A stretch of 64,000 nt of DNA from Nibrella saemangeumensis. GTDB lineage: Bacteria; Bacteroidota; Bacteroidia; Cytophagales; Spirosomataceae. The stretch's first letter is position 1. Each line of letters opens with the position of its first letter. Both the position numbers and the translations under genes were made by a program. The notes under the pieces are model-generated. The model saw only the letters and a program-made list of their open reading frames with translations. It had not been told where the DNA came from and made no database searches. The stretch spans positions 124,001 to 188,000 of the forward strand of contig NZ_BAABHD010000082.1 in NCBI RefSeq assembly GCF_039541915.1. Reading direction: 5' to 3'. Positions 1 to 8,779 of the stretch are shown one piece after another.

Positions 1-2
1 GG

Positions 3-1859
3 GACCAGTCCAGCGACAAACTGGTTCACTACCGGCACGAAAACACGCCCGCGCTAAAGAGTAACGAGCTATTTGATATTGTGCAGGACAAAACCGGCCG
101 GATCTATCTGGGTTCCCGTTTCGGGCTGGTTACGTTCGATCCGGCTAAAAACAAATGGCAATCCTACTTTTCCTTTCTGAAAACCCCGAAGATCAACCAC
201 AAGCTGATGAAGCTGCTGCTCACCGACGATGGCCGGCTGTGGATGGGGACCAATTACGAAGGCCTCTGGTACGTAAATACCACCGCTGCCGGCCCTGAGG
301 AGGCCTCATTCAAACAGGTACCGTTACCGGGCGGCTACCCTGAGCAAAGTCAGCAGGTGGTTGACCTGGCCATTGATAACCGGCAGCGGCTCTGGGTGGC
401 CTCTAACCGGGGGCTGCATTGTGTCGACAGGGGGGGACAGGTGGCCCGACAGATTCCGTTGGGGCGGTACAGCCAGTATCAGATGGCGGCCGTGTTGGCC
501 ACACGCAACGGTTCGGTCTGGGTAGCTGGTACCGATTTTTTGTTGGAACTACAGCCCAGCGGCCATATCAGGCGGGTGGTTACCCCGGCCAAGGGCCTTC
601 AGGGGCAGGTGCAGAGCCTGCTGGAAGACAGTCAGGGCGCTATCTGGATGGCAACTAATAATTACCTGCACCGGCTCGACCCGGCCACCGGTCTGTTTTC
701 CTACTACAAAAAAGAAGACGGTCTGATCAGCAATTCGCTGAATACCTTGCGGCAGAACCGGAACGGGGATATTTTTATCGGTCATATCAATGGGTTTAAT
801 CGATTTGATCCCCTTCAGCTTCGGGTCAATCGCCTGCCGCCACCCATAGCTATCACATCAATTGAGGTCATGAACCAGCCCCGCCGGTGGGCAACGGGGG
901 AGCCGGTTACCCTGCAAGCCGACGAAAATGTGGTAACCATCCGTTTTGCCGCGCTGAATTTCAGCCAGTCCAGCCGCAACCGTTACGCGTACAAGTTAGA
1001 AGGCTTTGATCAGGATTGGGTCTATTCCACCGCCGGGCAGGCTACCTACACCAACCTCGACGGCGGTGATTATCAGCTTCGGGTGCGGGCCTGTAACAAC
1101 GATGGTGTCTGGAATGAAGCCGGACTGACGGTACCCCTGACCGTGAAGGCTCCGGTTTACAAAACGGCCTGGTTCCGCACCGGTCTGATACTGTTGGGCC
1201 TGCTGATCGTATTAGGCGTGAGTCGCTACCGGCAGCAGCAACGCCGACGCATTGACCAGATCCGCCGGCGCATTGCCTCCGATCTGCACGACGATATGGG
1301 GTCTACGCTGAGCAGCATCCGGATCATCAGCGATGTGCTACAGCAGCAGGCCCAGCAGGCTGTGCCGGTATCGGTGCCAATGCTGGCGCGGATCAGTGAG
1401 AGCGCCACAGCCCTGTCAGAATCCATGCACGACATCATATGGGCCATCAAACCGGATGAGGAAACGCTCGAAGACCTGGTTACCCGCATGCGTCATTTTG
1501 CCAACACGCTGCTCGACGCCCGCGGCATTGCCTTTGATACCGCCATACCACCGTCTTTTACGAACACCCGGCTCGACCTGGCGCAACGTCGTAATCTGTA
1601 CCTGATCTTCAAGGAAGCGCTGAACAATGCCGTTAAATACGCCGAGTGCACGCAGGTGAGACTGAGCCTACAGGTGACGGGTTCAACGCTGACGATGAGT
1701 CTGGAAGATAACGGCAGAGGGTTTGTGCCTTCGGAAATTCGGGCGGGGAATGGGCTGCTGAATCTGCACCGCCGAGCCGCCGAAATAGGCGGAATCCTGA
1801 CCGTTTACTCAATAGTGGGGCAGGGAACCCGGGTAGAACTATCCCTTAAAATCACCTGA
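3..1859 (+). CDS. Two-component sensor histidine kinase (propeller/Y_Y_Y type), 5'-truncated
   Basis: The reading frame is open from the first bases of the window, so the true start lies upstream; the internal GTG at 81 is not a convincing start. The visible protein begins inside a ligand-binding beta-propeller with repeats of the LWVASNRG and IWMATNN type. It continues through a Y_Y_Y domain (about nt 830-1150), one membrane helix (about nt 1164-1220), a HisKA_3 dimerisation domain with the phospho-acceptor histidine in SDLHDDMGSTLSS (His codon at 1287), and a HATPase domain with NGRGF and GNGLLNLHRRA glycine boxes. This is the periplasmic-sensor NarL/LuxR-type kinase common in Bacteroidota, often tied to carbohydrate sensing. 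The next gene, 42 bp downstream, encodes the matching response regulator. The ligand cannot be deduced. Confidence 0.93.
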   Translation, partial: DQSSDKLVHYRHENTPALKSNELFDIVQDKTGRIYLGSRFGLVTFDPAKNKWQSYFSFLKTPKINHKLMKLLLTDDGRLWMGTNYEGLWYVNTTAAGPEEASFKQVPLPGGYPEQSQQVVDLAIDNRQRLWVASNRGLHCVDRGGQVARQIPLGRYSQYQMAAVLATRNGSVWVAGTDFLLELQPSGHIRRVVTPAKGLQGQVQSLLEDSQGAIWMATNNYLHRLDPATGLFSYYKKEDGLISNSLNTLRQNRNGDIFIGHINGFNRFDPLQLRVNRLPPPIAITSIEVMNQPRRWATGEPVTLQADENVVTIRFAALNFSQSSRNRYAYKLEGFDQDWVYSTAGQATYTNLDGGDYQLRVRACNNDGVWNEAGLTVPLTVKAPVYKTAWFRTGLILLGLLIVLGVSRYRQQQRRRIDQIRRRIASDLHDDMGSTLSSIRIISDVLQQQAQQAVPVSVPMLARISESATALSESMHDIIWAIKPDEETLEDLVTRMRHFANTLLDARGIAFDTAIPPSFTNTRLDLAQRRNLYLIFKEALNNAVKYAECTQVRLSLQVTGSTLTMSLEDNGRGFVPSEIRAGNGLLNLHRRAAEIGGILTVYSIVGQGTRVELSLKIT

Positions 1860-1901
1860 AAAGGTGATTCACCGTAACCGGCAAAGCGTTTACTTTGGGA
1901 T

Positions 1902-2543
1902 ATGGAAGCACCAATCAGGCTAGTGTATTTTGAAGACAATAAAGCGTTGCGCGAAGGCATGTCGTTTTTGTTTCAGGCTACACCGGGTTTTGCCTTGCTG
2001 GGCGCCTTTGAGAATTGTAAGAATCTGAAGGAAACGATCGCTGCCTGGCAACCGGATGTGGTGCTGATGGATATTGACATGCCCGGCCTGAGTGGTATCC
2101 AGGCAGTGCCGATCGTTAAAGCCCTGTCGCCGGCTACGCAGGTCCTGATGCTGACCGTTGTTGACGATGCCGACGCTATCTTTCAGGCCATCCGGAACGG
2201 TGCCAGCGGCTATTTACTGAAGAATACCTCACCGGCCGATATCCTTACGGCCATTCGGGACATACACCGGGGTGGCTCTCCCATGACGCCCAGCGTGGCC
2301 CGGAAAGTGCTGCTGCATTTTCAGCAGCCCAAGCCCGGCGGGGAAGACTACGGGCTGTCTACCCGGGAAATGGAGATTCTGCGGGGGCTGGTCAAAGGAA
2401 ACAGCTTTAAAGGCATGGCCGATGAGCTGTCGATCAGCGTTGAAACCGTCCGGACTCACGTGCGACACATCTACGAAAAACTCCAGGTAAACTCCAAAAC
2501 TGAAGCCGTTCTGAAGGCCTTGCGGGAGGGCCTGACCCGCTAG
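1902..2543 (+). CDS. NarL/LuxR-family DNA-binding response regulator
   Basis: A 213-residue two-domain response regulator. The receiver domain spans residues 5-120, with an acidic pair at E11/D12, the phospho-acceptor Asp57 in VVLMDIDMPG and a conserved lysine in YLLKN. A GerE/LuxR helix-turn-helix occupies about residues 148-210 (LSTREMEILRGL, then SVETVRTHVRHIYEKL). It follows the truncated sensor kinase by 42 bp and is its obvious partner: phosphotransfer from the HisKA_3 kinase should control DNA binding. The sequence TACTTTGG just before the ATG resembles a shortened TAnnTTTG box, so a separate promoter with a very short leader is possible, but operon transcription with the kinase is simpler. 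Target genes are not known. Confidence 0.95.
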   Translation: MEAPIRLVYFEDNKALREGMSFLFQATPGFALLGAFENCKNLKETIAAWQPDVVLMDIDMPGLSGIQAVPIVKALSPATQVLMLTVVDDADAIFQAIRNGASGYLLKNTSPADILTAIRDIHRGGSPMTPSVARKVLLHFQQPKPGGEDYGLSTREMEILRGLVKGNSFKGMADELSISVETVRTHVRHIYEKLQVNSKTEAVLKALREGLTR

Positions 2544-2673
2544 ATCCCCGCTTTCTCTCACCCGTTTGGAGTATTGACTACCGGGCTTGCCCCGGCCCAT
2601 CTTTGTATGGCAGAAGAACCCAGTGAAGGCTTCTGCCATACAAAATCTTCCATCTCTTAAAACCAAAAAGTAC

Positions 2674-3240
2674 ATGACAAATCGTACGCTGGGTACCCTC
2701 GGTATGCTGGGTGCCCCTTTTCTGGGAATTGAGTATATCATTCAGGCCAATGCCGGCACGCAGGACATGCGACTGGCGGCTTTATTCGGTATTCCCTATG
2801 CGCTGGGCTGGCTTGGCTGTATCTGGGCGTTGTACCGGATGGATGCGGCCGGTTCCAGCCGTATCGGCCGGGGTATTCTGACCGTCATGCTTGTGTTGCT
2901 GAGCCTCGCTAACGTCTGGGATTTTTACGCAGCGGTTTATCCCTCGGCCGGCGACCTGTTGTACCGGATTACCGATCTCTCCTGGCCGGCCAGCAACCTG
3001 TTTATGCTGGCGGTTGGCGTCGCAGTGATCCGGGCGGGGCGGCTGTCCGGCTGGCGAAAGTATGTGCCGTTTGCCGTAGGCCTGTGGTTGCCTTTATCAG
3101 TTCTGTCCGGTGTGCTGCTGGGGCAGGGGGCTATGGCGGCCGTTGTGTTTTCCGCGCTGTATTCTGCCGTGATGTGGACGTTGCTTGGGTATGCCATACG
3201 CACCACGGAAGAACCATACTCCCTATCCGTTAATAGCTGA
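2674..3240 (+). CDS. Hypothetical multi-pass membrane protein
   Basis: 188 residues, not recognised. The ATG at 2674 is preferred over the in-frame ATG at 2587, because the residues encoded in between are polar and look like untranslated leader, whereas hydrophobic helices begin soon after the later start (LGTLGMLGAPFLGIEYII). About five to six membrane segments are visible, separated by short loops. The second half is rich in small and branched residues (FAVGLWLPLSVLSGVLLGQG). No catalytic motif is apparent. It lies 130 bp after the response regulator and 34 bp before a ZU5-like lipoprotein. A CATCTTTG sequence near 2597 is a weak -7-like element. Function unknown. Confidence 0.7.
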   Translation: MTNRTLGTLGMLGAPFLGIEYIIQANAGTQDMRLAALFGIPYALGWLGCIWALYRMDAAGSSRIGRGILTVMLVLLSLANVWDFYAAVYPSAGDLLYRITDLSWPASNLFMLAVGVAVIRAGRLSGWRKYVPFAVGLWLPLSVLSGVLLGQGAMAAVVFSALYSAVMWTLLGYAIRTTEEPYSLSVNS

Positions 3241-3274
3241 TTTTTAGTACATACACCTTTCCACACCATCCTCC

Positions 3275-4534
3275 ATGAAAACGTTCTATCTGCTGCTGCT
3301 CAGTGCAGCACTGGGACTGGTTTGCTGCCGTCCAACCAATGATCCAACGCCTGCTGGGTCAACATCCGACAAGTCCGGGTCCGGAACCATAAAGCCGGTA
3401 GGAGAGCCGCTGGGCGCTCTTATCAGCAAAAGCATTGGCCCCGAGGGCGGTATCGTTGCTTCGCCGGATGGCAGGGTTTCACTCACAATACCCGCCGGGG
3501 CCTTAAAAGCAACAACGACGATCAGCATTCAGCCAATTACCAGTACCGCACCCAGCCGGATCGGCAATGGGTTTCGTTTTAGTCCGCACGGGCAGACGTT
3601 TGACAAACCGGTTACCATAACGATGGCTTATGAGCCGGATTCCCTCAGCAGCGGTCAGCCACAGGTGCTGCAAATTGCTTACCAGAACAGTAAGGGTATC
3701 TGGGAAACGGTTGATGCGGTGACCGTGAACGAACGGGCGCATACAGTCTCTGTTCTCACGACTCATTTCAGCGATTATAGCATTTTCGAATCGTACACCA
3801 TGGATGTGGTAAAGCCTATTATTGGCTACGGAGAGGGCACGCTGGTGGGTATTTACAGTACATTTAAGCAAAATAACCTGTCAGTAGATCCCAAAGGTAT
3901 CCAGTTGTCTGATCCGACCAAGGTTAATGAGCTCAGTAACTGGAGACTGGAAGGGGGAGGTAAACTACTGCCGGAGAATTACTTTGCCACCTATTTTGCA
4001 CCGGCGGAGGGGCCCATCACGCCGAATCCGGTGGTTATTAGTGTAGAAGTAAGACCACCTACCACCAAAGGTAAACTAATTCTGTTTTCCAGAATTACGG
4101 TAATGGGAGATGAACTCGTGTTGTTTTTCAACGGAGCCAAGTACACGATGAGCACCGTGTCAGCTATGAGTTACGGTAAAGGTTACCTGATAGGGGGAGG
4201 CTCCATCGAAAAGAATGTATCCATTGAGTTTACAACGCTTGGAAAAGGAGGAGCATTTGGTGATCTGCAAAAATCCGGGCAGGCCGAGATAGGAATTGGT
4301 GTTAACAACGTGTCATATGGCTGTGTATATACGGAGTGTAAAAAGACGGCTCCCGGTGAATACCCGGATCCTCCCGTACGGAAATTTACACCCGGAAGTG
4401 TTACGTTCACGGTGGAGAGCGGCTATGTAACCGGAACGTTCTCCGGAGAAGTAGTGAATACGAAGCGCACGTATTGTTACGACAAGCCGGAGTTTGCCTC
4501 TATCAGCGGCTCTTTCCGCATGAAAGTACTGTGA
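3275..4534 (+). CDS. Lipoprotein with ZU5-like domain
   Basis: 419 residues with a signal peptide and lipobox (GLVCCRP, acylated Cys17 or Cys18), so probably anchored in the outer membrane. Residues about 50-165 resemble the ZU5 fold: a glycine-rich GPEGG turn, then SLTIPAGAL, then a long beta region ending near the phrase TTHFSDYSIFE. In bacterial surface proteins this domain is a structural or adhesion module. The remaining 250 residues are beta-rich and unassigned, with a cysteine pair (YGCVYTECKK) that could form a disulphide. The gene is followed by an unrelated small lipoprotein. No enzymatic motif is visible, so a cell-surface binding or structural role is inferred. Confidence 0.75.
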   Translation: MKTFYLLLLSAALGLVCCRPTNDPTPAGSTSDKSGSGTIKPVGEPLGALISKSIGPEGGIVASPDGRVSLTIPAGALKATTTISIQPITSTAPSRIGNGFRFSPHGQTFDKPVTITMAYEPDSLSSGQPQVLQIAYQNSKGIWETVDAVTVNERAHTVSVLTTHFSDYSIFESYTMDVVKPIIGYGEGTLVGIYSTFKQNNLSVDPKGIQLSDPTKVNELSNWRLEGGGKLLPENYFATYFAPAEGPITPNPVVISVEVRPPTTKGKLILFSRITVMGDELVLFFNGAKYTMSTVSAMSYGKGYLIGGGSIEKNVSIEFTTLGKGGAFGDLQKSGQAEIGIGVNNVSYGCVYTECKKTAPGEYPDPPVRKFTPGSVTFTVESGYVTGTFSGEVVNTKRTYCYDKPEFASISGSFRMKVL

Positions 4535-4715
4535 ATTGCCCGGCAGGCAGCTTCTGACTGAATCGATTCAAGCCGGAAAATTGCCAGTTGGAGCTTCGTT
4601 TCTGACGACTGGAGCAGGAAGCACATCGATTCTTTTTGCCGACAATGCACCTTTGTATCGTCAGACGGACAAAACCCGCTGACAAAACATCCACACCAAA
4701 AAACACTACACAACT

Positions 4716-5150
4716 ATGAACCTGTTTATCAATGCCCGTCGATCTGTCATGCTGGTCCTGCTGGCCGCTGTTTCGTTCACTGCCTGTAAGAAAGAGGTAG
4801 AACCCGATCCGGATATGGCCAGCCAGATTGCCGGCTCGTACACCTACACGGAAGCCAAAATTGGTGGCAAAACGTACCCCGCCAGCCAGACCAACATCAA
4901 AGGCAGCGTCAAGGTGATCAGGGAAACGGCTAACACGGTTAGCCTGGACCTGAACATCCGGGCAAAATCCGACAACAGCGATTTCCTGGTGGGCTCGGTT
5001 GATGGCATCGAACTAACCGATGCTGGCAGTGGCACCATTGGCCTGCGCGTCGAGAGCGACGAGATCGCTCAGGTGAAAGGCGACAAAATCATCATCAAAA
5101 GCACCGACGATACCGGCGCTCAGTTCACCATCACCGCCGAGAAAAACTAA
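4716..5150 (+). CDS. Small hypothetical lipoprotein
   Basis: 144 residues with a clear lipoprotein signal (hydrophobic stretch, then SFTACKK, lipid Cys24). The mature part reads as alternating beta strands starting GSYTYTEAKIGG, with many threonines and aspartates, similar in feel to the small lipocalin-like lipoproteins of Bacteroidota. I do not recognise a specific family. It is preceded by 181 bp without a gene and followed by a strong terminator hairpin at 5193, so it is probably a single-gene unit or the last gene of the lipoprotein pair. The leader contains TCCACACC, which also occurs before the three small exported paralogues near 19-23 kb. Confidence 0.7.
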   Translation: MNLFINARRSVMLVLLAAVSFTACKKEVEPDPDMASQIAGSYTYTEAKIGGKTYPASQTNIKGSVKVIRETANTVSLDLNIRAKSDNSDFLVGSVDGIELTDAGSGTIGLRVESDEIAQVKGDKIIIKSTDDTGAQFTITAEKN

Positions 5151-5192
5151 GCATCGGCCTAATACGGGCCCACCTTCCTCTGATTTTCTGCC

Positions 5193-5224
5193 AAAGAGAC
5201 CGGCTTATGTCGGTCTCTTTTTGT
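5193..5224 (+). terminator. Rho-independent terminator
   Basis: A 10-bp perfect stem (AAAGAGACCG with CGGTCTCTTT) and an 8-nt loop are followed by a T run, 43 bp after the stop of the small lipoprotein gene. Confidence 0.85.
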
Positions 5225-5342
5225 ATATGTATGTCTGTGTTTACAAAACCTGAACTATCGCTAACTAATTATTAGCGTGCCGGTTGGCATTATTTAAATA
5301 TCTTCTTATGTTACAGCCCCAATCTAAACCAAGCTATCTTTT

Positions 5343-5630
5343 ATGGCCAGAAAAATCAACATACGTTTAACCGGAAAAGCAGAATTGTTCGTCAGGCGCA
5401 TGGAACAGGAAGGCTACGACGAAGCGGGTGTCATTGCCATGGCGCTGGGCATTCTGGAGGAGGTGGTGGAAACGAAGCGCGTAGCCAAAATCGTAAAGGG
5501 CACGGAGAAGAGCAAACGCCCGCTGATTGAGTACTTCTATACCCTGAGCGACGAAGAGGAAGTACCCCTGCTCGACGAGGAATACGAAGAAGACGAAGCG
5601 CCCGAAAGCGGCCTCTCCCTGGCCAGCTAA
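5343..5630 (+). CDS. Small protein with ribbon-helix-helix-like N-terminus and acidic tail
   Basis: 95 residues. Residues 3-50 have the layout of a ribbon-helix-helix protein: a short strand (KINIRLT), a first helix (GKAELFVRRMEQEGY) and a second helix (GVIAMALGILEEVVETKR). The C-terminal third is strongly acidic (SDEEEVPLLDEEYEEDEA) and probably disordered. The fold assignment is inference from pattern only. If correct, it is a small DNA-binding regulator whose acidic tail may mimic DNA or bind a partner. The box TATCTTTT directly abuts the ATG, suggesting a leaderless or very short-leader transcript. The next gene encodes a small membrane protein 55 bp downstream. No toxin partner was recognised. 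Confidence 0.6.
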   Translation: MARKINIRLTGKAELFVRRMEQEGYDEAGVIAMALGILEEVVETKRVAKIVKGTEKSKRPLIEYFYTLSDEEEVPLLDEEYEEDEAPESGLSLAS

Positions 5631-5685
5631 TACCTGGCTTCGTCCATTACCCGCTCATCTATCAACCATAAACTCCTGTTCACGT

Positions 5686-5940
5686 ATGCGTACCGGAAGA
5701 ATACCCGTATTGTCGGGTGTCCAGCAGGGTAAGGCCACTACCCTGCGTAAATATGTGGCGCTGCTGGCGCTGATCGCTTATTTTACGCTTTTATCCTTCA
5801 TCGTTTACATGGCCTACAACAGCGCTAACCGCGAAGAGTTTGACCGGACCATGCAACTCTTTACGACCACCGCCGGTATCCTGGGTGGGGTAGTAGGGGC
5901 CATTGTCGGGTTTTATTTTCGCGAAGAAAAGTATTCCTGA
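5686..5940 (+). CDS. Hypothetical two-helix membrane protein
   Basis: 84 residues. A basic N-terminus is followed by a membrane helix (about residues 25-44, VALLALIAYFTLLSFIVYMA), a short charged linker (NREEFDRTMQ) and a second glycine-rich helix (GILGGVVGAIVGFYF) ending in a charged tail. The layout fits a small inner-membrane protein with both ends in the cytoplasm. I do not recognise the family. It sits 28 bp before the acyltransferase-like membrane protein and may be transcribed with it. No catalytic residues are visible. Confidence 0.6.
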   Translation: MRTGRIPVLSGVQQGKATTLRKYVALLALIAYFTLLSFIVYMAYNSANREEFDRTMQLFTTTAGILGGVVGAIVGFYFREEKYS

Positions 5941-5967
5941 TCCGTTCGGTTCTTTCTGGGAGTAGGT

Positions 5968-7197
5968 ATGCTTACACTACAAAATACTGAACCTCAAACC
6001 GGCGGTACCGGTTTAGCCTCCCAGTTCCGGGCGGGCCGGCTGATGTCGATGGACGCCTACCGGGGCTTTGTTATGTTCCTGATGATGGCGGAAGTACTCG
6101 AATTCGGGCGGGTGGCCAAACTGCTTCCCGACAGCTCATTCTGGCGCTTTCTGGCCTACCACCAGGATCATGTCGACTGGTTTGGCTGCTCCCTGCACGA
6201 CCTGATTCAACCCTCGTTTTCATTTCTGGTGGGGGTAGCCCTGCCGTATTCCATGGCCAGCCGGGCCACGGCCGGCAGCTCATTCGGTTCCCTTTTCGGG
6301 CATGCCGTCCGGCGGTCGCTCATCCTGATTCTGCTGGGCATCTTTCTGAGGTCGGTCCACCGGGAGCAGACCCACTTTACCTTTGAAGATACGCTGACCC
6401 AGATTGGTCTGGGCTATCCGTTTCTGTTTTTGCTGGGCTACCGGCCCAACCGGCAGGTCTGGCTGGCGCTGGCCGCTGTGCTGGTCGGGTATTGGCTGGC
6501 GTTTGTGCTGTACCCGCTGCCTGGCCCCGGCTTCGACTATACCGCGGTGGGCGTGCCGGCCGACTGGCCCCACCACCGGACGGGCATTGCCGCTCATTTC
6601 AACAAAAACAGCAACCTGGCCTGGGCGTTTGATACCTGGTTTCTGAACCTGTTTCCGCGTCAGAAACCGTTTTCGTTCAATGGGGGCGGCTACGCCACGC
6701 TGAGTTTTATTCCTACGCTGGGTACCATGATCCTGGGTTTACTGGCCGGGCGCTGGCTGCGGTCGGAACTGACTCCCGCCGACTTGCTGAAGCGGTTTCT
6801 GATCGCCGGAGTGCTGGGTCTGATGGGTGGCTGGCTGCTGACGGTTACCGGGATTAGTCCGTCCATCAAGCGGATCTGGTCGCCGGGCTGGGTGCTGTTC
6901 AGCGGAGGCTGGTGTTTTCTGCTGCTGGCGGCTTTTTACTACATAATTGACGTGCGCAGGCAGCGGGACTGGGCTTTTCCGCTGGTGGTCATCGGCATGA
7001 ACTCCATTGCCATTTATGTGCTGTCGCACCTCATCGGTGGCTTTATTATTGACACCTTCAAAATCCACCTCGGCCAGGATGTATTCAACCTCTTCGGTGA
7101 GCCGTACGAAACCCTGTTGAGCGGAACTGCCGTGCTGCTGGTGTTTTGGCTGATGCTGTACTGGATGTACAAGCGGAAGCTGTTTCTCCGGGTTTGA
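5968..7197 (+). CDS. HGSNAT/NagX-like membrane acyltransferase (DUF5009 family)
   Basis: 409 residues with about ten membrane helices. The N-terminal signature SMDAYRGFVMFLMM, followed by a conserved LHDLIQPSFSFLVGVALP segment and a basic-hydrophobic RRSLILILLGIFLR helix, is typical of the DUF5009/DUF1624 group. That group is related to heparan-alpha-glucosaminide N-acetyltransferase. Members move acyl groups across the inner membrane to sugars, but the substrate here is unknown. In many Bacteroidota such genes sit beside polysaccharide-degradation genes; here the nearest are the FG-GAP lipoproteins on the opposite strand, converging 37 bp downstream. Confidence 0.8.
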   Translation: MLTLQNTEPQTGGTGLASQFRAGRLMSMDAYRGFVMFLMMAEVLEFGRVAKLLPDSSFWRFLAYHQDHVDWFGCSLHDLIQPSFSFLVGVALPYSMASRATAGSSFGSLFGHAVRRSLILILLGIFLRSVHREQTHFTFEDTLTQIGLGYPFLFLLGYRPNRQVWLALAAVLVGYWLAFVLYPLPGPGFDYTAVGVPADWPHHRTGIAAHFNKNSNLAWAFDTWFLNLFPRQKPFSFNGGGYATLSFIPTLGTMILGLLAGRWLRSELTPADLLKRFLIAGVLGLMGGWLLTVTGISPSIKRIWSPGWVLFSGGWCFLLLAAFYYIIDVRRQRDWAFPLVVIGMNSIAIYVLSHLIGGFIIDTFKIHLGQDVFNLFGEPYETLLSGTAVLLVFWLMLYWMYKRKLFLRV

Positions 7198-7234
7198 TAG
7201 CTTCCGGACGGATCTATTCGCAGACCAAAGCTGG

Positions 7235-8755
7235 TCAGTGCAACCGATTTTCGAGCAGCCAGAGCCCTTTGTTGGTATTTACCTGATTGGAACGCTTTCT
7301 GAGCATAAAGGAGCCCAGGAGCAGATCCATATCACCATCCTGGTCGTAGTCGGTCTTTTCCAGCAGCATCCACTGGCCTGCCCCGTTTTCGGCGAAGGTC
7401 TGGGGACTGAAGCGGAGGTTACCGGTATTGGTAAAGTACAAAAACTGTTCGGCCGGCTTAGCTGCCGCGTCCGGGAACATCGAGATTGCCGCTATATCTA
7501 AGTCGCCGTCCTTATCGTAATCGTGGGCAAGGGCTTTGGCTGCCCCGTGCATCGGATAGAACCAGGCCTGCCTGAAGTGGTTGCGCCCGTCGTTCAAAAA
7601 AATCCGTACGCCATGGTAGGGTTTCAATATCTTTGAATAATCCGCATTGTCGCCGTTGGTGTAGAGGATGTCTGGGTGACCGTCAGCGTTGAAGTCGGCC
7701 AGTTCGGCATAACTGGAGCCGTACACCGGTGGAAATCGCAGGACCACCTGTTTCTCAAACCGGCTGTTTCCCCGGTTCCAGTAAATAGCTACTGACTCGT
7801 CGCCCTGGGTGAGCAGCGCCATAATGTCGATCCGGCCATCACCGTTGAAATCGTGGAGTTGCATAGTCCGGGTGCCGGGGGCATAGTCCAGAATATGCTC
7901 CTTATAGGTAGCGTCTGGTTGCTGTTCGTGTAGGGTCAGCCTGCCCAGGTTGTTGCCGAACTGGGCAACCAGAATATCCTCCCGGCCGTCCTGGTTAAAA
8001 TCGGCGGTGAGATGCTGAACCGGCCGTTGCAGGTTTTTGAGTAGCGGAGTCACCTGGGTGGTCGGGGTGGTCTGACCGGGCCTGAGCGCAACGAATTCCC
8101 CTTTCCGGCTATCATTCGGATCCATTATGCCCATTAACAGCACCTGGGCCTGGCCATTGGGCTGTATCTTGATCGACGAGGGGGTGCTGGGCAGGTAATT
8201 GGTATCAAGCGAGCGAAACTGCTGATCCATCTGGTACAACGTTCCGTTTCGCATACCGATCCACCATTGCTTCCGGGTGCTGTCATGGTACACCAGTGTC
8301 ACCAGCGGGGGAACCGCCAGGGGAGCCGGTCGGGCCTGGAACTGGGGCAGCGTGCCCTGAACCGGCTGTTTGGCAGCCTGAGAAGCGAGGCTGTCGGGGG
8401 CAAGCTGCGTATAATAATCAACAATTTTCTGCCAGTCGTCCGGGTGCATCTGGGGAGTACCCGGATAGATACCCGCGTGCAGCAGGGTATCGGCTTCGGC
8501 GGCCGTAGAGAGATTGCTGATGACGCTGATCAGGTCATCGCTCATGCCCATACGCAGGGCCATCTGGGGCAATACCCCTTCGCGCCAGACTGGTTTCGTC
8601 AAGAGATCAGGCGACGGTGCCATATGGCAACTGCCGCAGTGAAGCCGGGCCAGTTCGGCACCCGATAAGCCGGATGGCTGCTGGGTATCGGATTGAGAGA
8701 AAAAGCAACTCTGAAATGATAAGACCAAAAAACTGGCCAGTACTAAAAAACGCAT
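7235..8755 (-). CDS. FG-GAP/VCBS-repeat lipoprotein with haem c motif
   Basis: 506 residues from the ATG at 8755; the GTG seven codons upstream is less likely because the ATG leads straight into a lipoprotein signal (LVLSFQSCFF, lipid Cys17). Residues 35-110 resemble a small c-type cytochrome domain with one CxxCH site (Cys40-Gly-Ser-Cys43-His44), and Met-His-Pro in QMHPDDWQKIV is a candidate distal-ligand region. The rest is a beta-propeller with at least five calcium-binding FG-GAP motifs (DFNQDGRED, DFNGDGRID, DFNADGHPD, DYDKDGDLD, DYDQDGDMD). It lies 24 bp after the giant FG-GAP/UnbV gene and is surely co-transcribed. A surface-exposed redox-linked binding protein is inferred; no partner is known. 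Confidence 0.85.
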   Translation of the reverse strand: MRFLVLASFLVLSFQSCFFSQSDTQQPSGLSGAELARLHCGSCHMAPSPDLLTKPVWREGVLPQMALRMGMSDDLISVISNLSTAAEADTLLHAGIYPGTPQMHPDDWQKIVDYYTQLAPDSLASQAAKQPVQGTLPQFQARPAPLAVPPLVTLVYHDSTRKQWWIGMRNGTLYQMDQQFRSLDTNYLPSTPSSIKIQPNGQAQVLLMGIMDPNDSRKGEFVALRPGQTTPTTQVTPLLKNLQRPVQHLTADFNQDGREDILVAQFGNNLGRLTLHEQQPDATYKEHILDYAPGTRTMQLHDFNGDGRIDIMALLTQGDESVAIYWNRGNSRFEKQVVLRFPPVYGSSYAELADFNADGHPDILYTNGDNADYSKILKPYHGVRIFLNDGRNHFRQAWFYPMHGAAKALAHDYDKDGDLDIAAISMFPDAAAKPAEQFLYFTNTGNLRFSPQTFAENGAGQWMLLEKTDYDQDGDMDLLLGSFMLRKRSNQVNTNKGLWLLENRLH

Positions 8756-8779
8756 ACGGTTTGTTGAGAAGAGCACCGG

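Noticed and set aside
5343..5940. Toxin-antitoxin pair (RHH-like protein plus small membrane protein)
   Set aside because: The second protein has two glycine-rich membrane helices but no toxin signature, the gap is 55 bp rather than an overlap, and the RHH call itself is uncertain.
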